The notes beneath the pieces were generated by a model. The model had not been told where the DNA came from. It did not search any database and saw nothing but the letters and a program-made list of their open reading frames with translations. A program made the position numbers and the translations under genes. A stretch of DNA of 8,349 nt from an uncultured Prevotella sp. (GTDB lineage: Bacteria; Bacteroidota; Bacteroidia; Bacteroidales; Bacteroidaceae), in the NCBI GenBank assembly GCA_900314365.1, contig OMVH01000058.1, positions 1 to 8,349 of the forward strand, in the 5' to 3' direction. This document shows positions 1 through 6,202 of the stretch, piece after piece (the first letter of the stretch is position 1; every line of letters begins with the position of its first letter).

Positions 1-200
1 TTTCGCGTTCTTTTTTATTTACAAACTTCAGGACGACCTTTGATTTTTGATACGTTTTTTTGGACCCGGGGAAACCAAGTGTGCAATGTGATTTCAACAA
101 AATCAAGGGCTGACTTCGCGACCGTCTGCAATGAGCATGCATAAACGGTGAGCGAAGAAGGGCCGGGGCTCATGTGGCATTTGAAACTTGAGTGAGGATT

Positions 201-322
201 TGTCCACAGCAGGGTGCGGCCCTTGTGGCCGTCCGCGTCCTCCGTACAAACATGGAATACTCTCAAACTCTCGACATTCACTGGATGCGGACGGCCACAA
301 GGGCCGCGCCCTGCAGTGGACA
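201..322. repeat. Long imperfect inverted repeat, possible dispersed repeat element
   Basis: The left arm (201-240) and the reverse complement of the right arm (283-322) match at 37 of 40 positions. They share an uninterrupted 21-base core (216-236 against 287-307) rich in G and C. The loop is 42 bases (241-282). As RNA or single-stranded DNA this would form a very stable hairpin. There is no T-run directly after either arm, so it is not a standard intrinsic terminator for either strand. The symmetry and the absence of coding potential suggest a REP/MITE-like or other dispersed intergenic element. Its full extent is unknown and could include the sequence back to the window start. Confidence 0.75.
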
Positions 323-583
323 TTCCTGCTACCCATATAACGAACAGTAGCCTTCTATTTTACAGAGGACACGGAGACACTCAGATTCACCTTTACTCTT
401 TGCTCTACCGCTTATTCTGCACCAGAATCGTTTGATGAAGTGTCGTACTTCCGCATAGGAAATATCCGCTATGCCGGTTTTCCTCCCCTCCCTGCCAAGT
501 TGAAAGCTGTAAGGAGCCACGCTCTTTTGGGCATGATACACTTGCGGTACTTGTATATCAAGTTGCTCTGCAAAATCAATTTC

Positions 584-615
584 TTGACTTAAATAACATA
601 AATTATATTGCTTTG
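584..615 (+). promoter_or_regulatory. Candidate Bacteroidetes-type promoter of kup
   Basis: A TTG at 584-586 (the -33 element) is followed after 21 bases by TTGCTTTG at 608-615. The latter matches the Bacteroidetes -7 consensus TAnnTTTG at all specified positions except the second. The spacer is A/T rich. Transcription would start near 620 and leave a leader of about 80 bases before the kup ATG. The spacing is at the upper end of what is usual for this promoter class, so this is a motif-based guess. Confidence 0.35.
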
Positions 616-628
616 TGGAGATTATTCG

Positions 629-683
629 TTTCTTTTCCGTAATATTGCGCCCGTTTTTGAAATTCAGGGATAACGGAAAGAAA
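629..683 (+). promoter_or_regulatory. Inverted repeat in the kup leader
   Basis: TTTCTTTTCCGT (629-640) pairs with ACGGAAAGAAA (673-683), with one bulged base and a 32-base loop. The right arm ends 21 bases before the kup ATG. If transcription starts near 620, this would be a hairpin in the 5' untranslated region just upstream of the ribosome-binding area. Alternatively it could be a protein-binding site with two half-sites. No known riboswitch class is recognisable. Confidence 0.4.
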
Positions 684-704
684 TCATTAAGTTAAGAAAA
701 GAGT

Positions 705-2717
705 ATGGAATCAGCCCCTTTAGGAAATAAGGCTCATCGTCTGAGCGCATTAGGACTGTTGGTGACCTTCGGCATTGTTTATGGAGACATAGGTACGTCG
801 CCACTTTATGTCATGAAGGCCATTGTGGGAGCCACAAGTCAGCTGAATGCAGACTATATTATCGGTGCAGTTTCGTGCATCATTTGGACACTTACTTTTC
901 AGACAACCGTCAAATATGTTCTGCTTGCGCTCCGTGCCGACAATAAAGGCGAAGGTGGTATTTTAGCCCTTTATGCGTTGGTGAGGCGTCGTGGACGTAG
1001 CTGGCTCTACTTGCTGGCTATCATCGGTGCCAGTACACTTGTTGCCGACGGAGTTATCACACCGTCAATCACGGTGCTCTCGGCCATAGAGGGCTTGAAG
1101 GTTTACGAGCCGTCGACCCCCGTGATACCGATTGCCATATCCATTCTCACCGTACTCTTTTTCATTCAACAGTTCGGCACCAATGCCATTGGCCGTTTGT
1201 TCGGACCGTTGATGTTTCTGTGGTTTACCATGATAGGTCTTGTAGGCCTGTCGCATGTTTCTGACAGTTTGGTCATTCTAAAGGCTTTTAATCCTTGGTA
1301 TGCAGTACGTTTGCTGACGACGAGTCCGGAATGGTTCCTCATCTTAGGAGCCGTCTTCCTGTGTACTACGGGTGCTGAGGCCCTCTATTCGGATTTGGGT
1401 CATTGTGGAAAGCAGAACATCCGTGTGAGTTGGATTTTTGTGAAGACCATGCTCATCTGCAACTATTTAGGTCAGGGTGCCTGGATAATAGCGCATGGCG
1501 ATGGCATGATACGAGGCATCAATCCTTTCTATGCTGTCATTCCGCGTGCATTCCTTCCTGTAGGCATTGCTATGGCCACCATTGCCGCTGTTGTTGCAAG
1601 TCAGGCTCTCATTAGTGGCTCGTTTACAGTCTTCAGCGAGGCGATGAACCTGCATTTCTGGCCGCGGCAGCGTATCAAATACCCTACTGACGTGAAGGGT
1701 CAACTGTATATCCCGTTCGTCAACATCAGTCTGTATGTACTCTGTGTTGCCGTTATCCTCCTTTTCCGTTCATCCAGCAATATGGAAGCTGCTTATGGCC
1801 TTGCCATTACGGTGACAATGCTGATGACTACACTCCTTCTCGGAAGTTACCTCGGTCATAGTGCCCGGCTGCGATGGATGATGGCCCCGGTCATCGGCTT
1901 TTACATTGTCTTGGAGGGTATTTTTCTTGTAGCCAACCTTTCCAAGTTTTTTAATGGTGGATGGGTGACAATGCTCCTTGCTGGTGTAATTTGCTTGGTG
2001 ATGTATGTGTGGTACAATGCTGATAAAATCCGTGGCTCCTATGTGGAGCGTCGCGATGTGCGCGACTATTATGATATTCTCTCGGATATCAAAGCCGACG
2101 AGTCTATCCGTAAGTTTGCTACCAATGTAGTGTATATGAGTAAGCTTGCCGGAAAGTACGATGTGGAGCAAAAAGTACTTTATTCCATCATCAACAAGCA
2201 TCCCATGCGTGCTGACCATTATTGGCTTGTGCACACTGACTACGTTGATACCCCCAATGAGCGAAGTTATGAATTCTATGAGCTTATCCCCGGCACGCTC
2301 TACAGACTAAACCTTCATTTGGGCTTTCGTGTCCAGCCATTTGTAAACCTCTTTCTTCGTCAGGTCATAGAGGATCAGGTGGCTGCTGGCCACTTCACCC
2401 TGCGGAGTGGTTTTGAGTCGTTGCAACGCCACCATGTACCGGGCAACTTCGTCTTTGTTTTCATTAAGCGAGTCTATGCCGAGTTCAATGTTTTCACACC
2501 TAAAGCGCGGCTTATCATGACGCTCTACAACATCGTTCATCATCTGAAACTGAGCGCTCCAAGAGCCTTAGGATTAAGTACAAGCAATGTTTTTGTGGAA
2601 AATGTCCCGCTTGTTGTGAGACAGAGAAAGATAGAGCGTGTGGTTGAACGGCATGCAGAAGCAGAGAAGCTTCAGGAGGGTCTTCGTGGTAATGAGGCTA
2701 TTATTGAGTCAGACTGA
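705..2717 (+). CDS. kup: Kup-family low-affinity potassium uptake permease
   Basis: This 670-residue inner-membrane protein belongs to the KUP/HAK/KT family, which imports potassium, generally as a proton symporter. Family signatures are clear. GDIGTSPLY lies at residues 27-35, with D28 aligning to E. coli Kup D23. RADNKGEGGILALYAL spans 77-92, and ADGVITPS spans 114-121, with D115 at the position of the conserved acidic residue. EALYSDLGH, NYLGQGAW, YIPFVN and AAYGLAIT follow further on. About 12 membrane segments occupy residues 15-445. The remaining 225 or so residues form the cytoplasmic C-terminal domain. Length is normal for the family (about 620-670) and all the signature blocks are intact, so it is probably functional. 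The ATG at 705 is the first in frame, sits just before the conserved first membrane segment and follows an A-rich leader. The gene stands alone, converging on the Sus-type operon, with a hairpin terminator 33 bases after the stop. Nothing links its role to that operon. Confidence 0.96.
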   Translation: MESAPLGNKAHRLSALGLLVTFGIVYGDIGTSPLYVMKAIVGATSQLNADYIIGAVSCIIWTLTFQTTVKYVLLALRADNKGEGGILALYALVRRRGRSWLYLLAIIGASTLVADGVITPSITVLSAIEGLKVYEPSTPVIPIAISILTVLFFIQQFGTNAIGRLFGPLMFLWFTMIGLVGLSHVSDSLVILKAFNPWYAVRLLTTSPEWFLILGAVFLCTTGAEALYSDLGHCGKQNIRVSWIFVKTMLICNYLGQGAWIIAHGDGMIRGINPFYAVIPRAFLPVGIAMATIAAVVASQALISGSFTVFSEAMNLHFWPRQRIKYPTDVKGQLYIPFVNISLYVLCVAVILLFRSSSNMEAAYGLAITVTMLMTTLLLGSYLGHSARLRWMMAPVIGFYIVLEGIFLVANLSKFFNGGWVTMLLAGVICLVMYVWYNADKIRGSYVERRDVRDYYDILSDIKADESIRKFATNVVYMSKLAGKYDVEQKVLYSIINKHPMRADHYWLVHTDYVDTPNERSYEFYELIPGTLYRLNLHLGFRVQPFVNLFLRQVIEDQVAAGHFTLRSGFESLQRHHVPGNFVFVFIKRVYAEFNVFTPKARLIMTLYNIVHHLKLSAPRALGLSTSNVFVENVPLVVRQRKIERVVERHAEAEKLQEGLRGNEAIIESD

Positions 2718-2750
2718 TATTCAATCCTTAGAAGAACGGTAAGTAGTGTG

Positions 2751-2803
2751 AACCACGATGTCCGCCCATTGCCTGTGGGCTTTGGGCGGACAGTTGTGGT
2801 TTT
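2751..2803 (+). terminator. Hairpin terminator of kup, between convergent genes
   Basis: Two stem segments pair. AACCAC (2751-2756) pairs with GTGGTT (2796-2801), and TGTCCGCCCA (2759-2768) pairs with TGGGCGGACA (2783-2792). A small 2x3 internal loop lies between them, and the terminal loop can pair further (GCC with GGC). On the + strand the stem runs into TTTT (2800-2803), as expected of an intrinsic terminator, though the T-run is short. On the - strand the hairpin begins about 5 bases after the DUF5107 stop codon but has no following T-run, so it may terminate or protect that mRNA less efficiently. Confidence 0.7.
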
Positions 2804-2807
2804 ATGT

Positions 2808-5800
2808 TCAGTGTGTCTTACCTTTGCTCATGAACGCTGCCCAGATGTTGCCTGGGTCGAGCCTGAGAGCTTCGGCAAAGCAGCTGTTGGCAGCCTGGCT
2901 GTTGCCTTTCAGTTCTTCAATCAGTCCTGAGAAATACTTCAGATTGCTCTGTTGGACATTCTTGTCGGAGGCTCCGAATTTTGCGTAGTTGTCGACGAGA
3001 TTCTTCTCCATCTCACTGCGTTGTTCGTTCATCTCCGTGATGAGCTTCGAGGCTGCGCCGGTATTGCCGAGCTTGCGGAGTGATTTTACCTTGTAGTATT
3101 TCAAGTCATTCATTCCACGGTCGTTGCCAGCAGCCGACTTAGTGAAGGCTTCCCTGGCTTTCTCAGCTTGTCCGAGTTTTTCGTAGCAGAGTCCCTTCAG
3201 GTAGCAGGCTTTGGCCTCGTAGCCTCCGCCCACAGAGGGTGCCACCTCGAGGTTGGTGGGGTAGAGCAGGGCGAGGTCGAATTCCTTGATAGCCGACTCG
3301 TACTTCTTGGCATCGAGCATCTTCAGACCGTTGAGCATATGTGCGTCGACATAGATGTTGTGGATTTCGCCACCGCCTTCCCATAGGTGGAAGTGACGAC
3401 CGTTCATCAGTGCAATAGCCTTGTCGTAGTAGCCGTTCTCATTGTAGAGCGAGAGCAGCCGCATCACGGCATCGTCGTGACGGAGTACGGTCTTATAGTG
3501 CTTCTCCAGCCTTTGCATCCTTGCCTTGGCTGTCATACCCGACTTCTCGCACACCTTGTCAGACTCAGTGAGCAGCAGCGGGTCGTTCGGGTCGGCAGCA
3601 ATAGCCTTATCATAGTATTCCACAGCCTTTTGCAGATTGCCTTTCTGTCCCTCTCCAAAACCCACATTGCGGCAGGCGAGGGCGAACTTGGGAGCAGCTG
3701 TTGCAGCGGCATGCCATTCGTTGAGTCCTTTGTCTTGCTGTCCGAGATACCAGAGCAGATTGCCGTAGAAGTAGTGGAGGTAAGCGTCGTCGGGCTGCAA
3801 TGTGAGCAGACTGTCGAAGAGCTCCATCTCCTCAACACGAAGCGGATAGTTGTTAGCCGGGCTGAGCGAGCCTGCCTTCTTTATTTCGGTCTTGGCCTCA
3901 GCTGCGTTTGCGGATTGCAGACAGTAAGCGCGGTAGAGGTGCACTAACGGATAACTGTTGAAGGGTTCGCCCGTGGCTATGGCAGCGTTGATGAGCTTCA
4001 GAGCGTCGGCCTTGTCGCCGAAGGTCAGATAGTTGGAAGCCATTTCGAGTACTTCTTGCACGGCTATGATTCCGTCGCTGCGGTTGCTGCGTGTTGAGCC
4101 GAGGAAGGATGCATCACCATGAGACAGGAAACTCTCTTCGGCCTCACTCATGAAGTCGAGCGGGTCGATGCTCTTCACGGTCTTGAGCACGGCAGAGGCT
4201 TCGTCGTTCTGTCCGAGTTTCCTCAGAACGAAAGCCTTGAGGAGCAGGGCTTGTGTGTCGTGGGCTCCCACAATCAGACTTTGATTGACGAGGTTGAGGG
4301 CCTCCTTATAGTCAGCTTTGCCCGAGGCGATGAGTGCAAGCTGGTAGAAAGCCTCATGCTTGTGGTCGGGAGTGTAGGTGCAAGCCCAGAGATTATTCTC
4401 GCTCTCGGCAGTGCGTCCTAAGAGCCGGTAAAGATAGCCGAGGTAGTATTGAGCCTCGGTGTCCTTAACGCGTGTGTAATCGTGGGCCAACCTTCGCTGT
4501 GCTCTGAGCAGATGGTTCTCGGCCTTAGCCCACTCCCCCTGTCGGATGTAGTGCTTGCCCACCTCGATGTTGACGCGGGCGTCGAGAGAGTCGCGGCTGA
4601 GAGCCTCTTCGTAGAAGTCCATGTACTTGAGTCGGGCGTTGTTGAACTGGTCAACACGAAGCCCTGCGAGGTAGAGCTCCTCATTGGTCTTATACTCCTT
4701 TACGGGCTTGGTTCCGTCGATGACTTTAGGCAGTGGCTCGGGGGTAATCTTCACGGGAGTATAGGCTACGAGCTCCTTGCCTGAAGCATTGTAGAGGGCT
4801 GTGTGCAGGAGTGTGGAATCACAGTCAGCGGGTACAGAGACTTTCTCAAGGAAGAAACCCGATGGCGAGAGGTCGACTTTCTTGTCGAGCAACTTCTCAT
4901 CCTTATACTTCACTACGACACGGGCTCCCGGTTGAGCCTTTGTTACGTTGTAGCCCACGAGATACTGACCGTTGCCGTCGGGTCTGAAGTTGACAGCTCC
5001 CTCGGTAGTGGCATTCTTACAGCCACGGATTCCCTTGATGGGGAACCAAGTCTGCCGGAACTCGCGAATCTCTCCGGGGCCAATCCAACTGTAGTCGGGC
5101 TGATTGTCGCTGTAAGCACCCACCATCAGCTCGAGATAGTGACCGTCGTTGTCGGAGAGTATTTTGTTCCATAATTCACCGTTGGGATTGTTGCCCCAGA
5201 GGAAGAACTTCTTTCCCGGTACTTGAAAGCGGTTGGCCACATGGACGGTGCCCGCGTCCTTCCCGAAGTCGTAGCCAGCAAGGAAGTTCATGTTGCTCCC
5301 CCAGGCGAAGATGGAGCGGCTGTCCTGGGTGAAGTTCTTCCACCAGGAGAGGTCGGTATCACCGCCGGTGTTATGTCCACGGGGACCGATGGGCCATTTG
5401 GTGAAGTACACCTTATGATGGTCGACACCGAACTGCACATCGGGCGGGAAAATCACTTGGTAATCAGTGTTGCAGTGTACGGAGACATTGGCCCAATAGA
5501 GCATCGACTGAATCATGGGAGTGGGGTTGATGACTTTCACGCGTGCTTCGACGATGGAGCGCCCGGGATATATCGTCACTCCCACCGACCAGCGTAGGCG
5601 ATGGCGCAGTTCTGTTTCTCCCACCCAGATGGTTTTGCTGCCGTCAGCGTTCTCTTCCATCTTCCAGTCCACGGGCATATAGCTTGAGGCACGATGGTGG
5701 TCGGGGATGTTCCATTCAACGCCTCCCGAGAGCCAGGCTCCCAACATACCGATGAGTGCGGGCTTGATTCCGGTCTGAGTATAGAAGAAGTGGTAACCGT

Positions 5801-6119
5801 TGGTCTCGTCGGTGGCCTGAAGGATGCGTCCTCCAATCTCGGGCAGCACGCCGATGTTGACATATTCGTTCTTCAGCCTGAGAATGTTGTAGTCCTTGGG
5901 AGCTTTCTTGTCGGTGAGAACGTCGTAGAGTGGATAGGGATAGATGTAGCCTTCGGCTCCCTGGTAGACACGTCCGGTGAAGAAGATAGGGTCTTTCTCC
6001 GGTGCACCAATGGAGTAGGTAGGTAGCGTGAGCTTCTCCTGCTTCATGGTGACACTCTGCGCTGAGGCACTGGCGGAGCAGCATGCGAGCGCAGTGAGGG
6101 TCAGTAGGAAGGTTTTCAT
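2808..6119 (-). CDS. Exported DUF5107 domain and tetratricopeptide-repeat protein of the Sus-type operon
   Basis: This 1103-residue protein is probably exported. Residues 1-20 form a signal peptide with a likely cut after A20 (ASA/QS). A Cys pair at 13-14 leaves a weak alternative of lipoprotein processing. Residues about 45-365 match DUF5107. Landmarks are VLPEIGGRI (91-99), TNGYHFFY (106-113), SGGVEWN (131-137), the H141-H142 pair, MPVDW (148-152), ENADGSK (156-162), a Trp/Asn-rich strand near 209-211 and ELMVGAYSDNQPD (330-342). The GGRI block resembles the start of galactose-mutarotase-like folds, so a sugar-binding or sugar-processing beta-sandwich is plausible, but this is inference. 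Residues about 380-460 look like a small beta-sandwich linker. From about 476 to the end the protein is alpha-helical with many TPR units, suggesting a protein-interaction scaffold. The gene is last of three in the susC-susD operon. Its exact reaction and substrate are unknown. The ATG at 6119 is chosen because it directly precedes the signal peptide. Confidence 0.9.
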   Translation of the reverse strand: MKTFLLTLTALACCSASASAQSVTMKQEKLTLPTYSIGAPEKDPIFFTGRVYQGAEGYIYPYPLYDVLTDKKAPKDYNILRLKNEYVNIGVLPEIGGRILQATDETNGYHFFYTQTGIKPALIGMLGAWLSGGVEWNIPDHHRASSYMPVDWKMEENADGSKTIWVGETELRHRLRWSVGVTIYPGRSIVEARVKVINPTPMIQSMLYWANVSVHCNTDYQVIFPPDVQFGVDHHKVYFTKWPIGPRGHNTGGDTDLSWWKNFTQDSRSIFAWGSNMNFLAGYDFGKDAGTVHVANRFQVPGKKFFLWGNNPNGELWNKILSDNDGHYLELMVGAYSDNQPDYSWIGPGEIREFRQTWFPIKGIRGCKNATTEGAVNFRPDGNGQYLVGYNVTKAQPGARVVVKYKDEKLLDKKVDLSPSGFFLEKVSVPADCDSTLLHTALYNASGKELVAYTPVKITPEPLPKVIDGTKPVKEYKTNEELYLAGLRVDQFNNARLKYMDFYEEALSRDSLDARVNIEVGKHYIRQGEWAKAENHLLRAQRRLAHDYTRVKDTEAQYYLGYLYRLLGRTAESENNLWACTYTPDHKHEAFYQLALIASGKADYKEALNLVNQSLIVGAHDTQALLLKAFVLRKLGQNDEASAVLKTVKSIDPLDFMSEAEESFLSHGDASFLGSTRSNRSDGIIAVQEVLEMASNYLTFGDKADALKLINAAIATGEPFNSYPLVHLYRAYCLQSANAAEAKTEIKKAGSLSPANNYPLRVEEMELFDSLLTLQPDDAYLHYFYGNLLWYLGQQDKGLNEWHAAATAAPKFALACRNVGFGEGQKGNLQKAVEYYDKAIAADPNDPLLLTESDKVCEKSGMTAKARMQRLEKHYKTVLRHDDAVMRLLSLYNENGYYDKAIALMNGRHFHLWEGGGEIHNIYVDAHMLNGLKMLDAKKYESAIKEFDLALLYPTNLEVAPSVGGGYEAKACYLKGLCYEKLGQAEKAREAFTKSAAGNDRGMNDLKYYKVKSLRKLGNTGAASKLITEMNEQRSEMEKNLVDNYAKFGASDKNVQQSNLKYFSGLIEELKGNSQAANSCFAEALRLDPGNIWAAFMSKGKTH

Positions 6120-6156
6120 AGAGGTTAAAATAAAGTCGTTTGGTAGAAATGAAAGT

Positions 6157-6185
6157 GGCGGGAAAGCTGCGAAGGCCTTCCCGCC
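6157..6185 (-). promoter_or_regulatory. Intercistronic hairpin between susD-like and DUF5107 genes
   Basis: GGCGGGAA (6157-6164) and TTCCCGCC (6178-6185) form a perfect 8-pair stem, with partial further pairing inside. It starts 17 bases after the susD-like stop codon in the direction of transcription. The sequence after it on the - strand is pyrimidine-rich but lacks a continuous T-run, so it looks more like a partial terminator or an mRNA 3'-end stabiliser than a full stop. No promoter motif (TAnnTTTG) is visible in the 83-base spacer, so the DUF5107 gene probably depends on read-through. Confidence 0.6.
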
Positions 6186-6202
6186 GGATATTTACTTAGG
6201 GG

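Larger units (their letters stand above)
1..704. other. Gene-free intergenic region upstream of kup
   Basis: I see no supportable gene in this 704-base stretch. Both strands have short open frames, the longest being 102 codons on the - strand at 15-323. That frame runs straight through both arms of the inverted repeat at 201-322, has low-complexity composition and matches no family I know. Positions 341-592 are open on the + strand for about 83 codons, but the first in-frame ATG is at 533, so this does not look like an intact gene. The region holds the inverted repeat (201-322), a candidate promoter (584-615) and a leader inverted repeat (629-683), listed separately. From memory, similar translated fragments recur as hypothetical proteins in Prevotella genomes, which would fit a dispersed noncoding repeat. 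I cannot verify this here. Confidence 0.6.

Noticed and set aside
201..322. Inverted repeat as an intrinsic terminator or a CRISPR unit
   Set aside because: There is no T-run after either arm, the 42-base loop is long for a terminator, and only one inverted pair exists rather than regularly spaced direct repeats.
15..323. 102-codon open frame on the - strand as a real gene
   Set aside because: It spans both arms of the inverted repeat, has no recognisable domain, and its openness is better explained by a GC-rich repeat.
329..541. 70-codon open frame on the - strand
   Set aside because: Short, with no known family and no start context. The opposite strand is also open here, so there is no reason to prefer it.
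584..609. Sigma70-type promoter TTGACT with TATATT
   Set aside because: The spacing between the boxes is 14 bases, too short. The Bacteroidetes-type pair fits better.
1770..2234. 154-codon open frame antisense to kup
   Set aside because: It lies fully inside a well-supported kup gene, has a His-rich, non-family composition and is a codon-usage shadow.
3387..3947. 186-codon + strand open frame inside the DUF5107-TPR gene
   Set aside because: It is the antisense shadow of a TPR-coding region. The Val/Leu/Glu-rich product reflects the reverse complement of common codons and matches no family.
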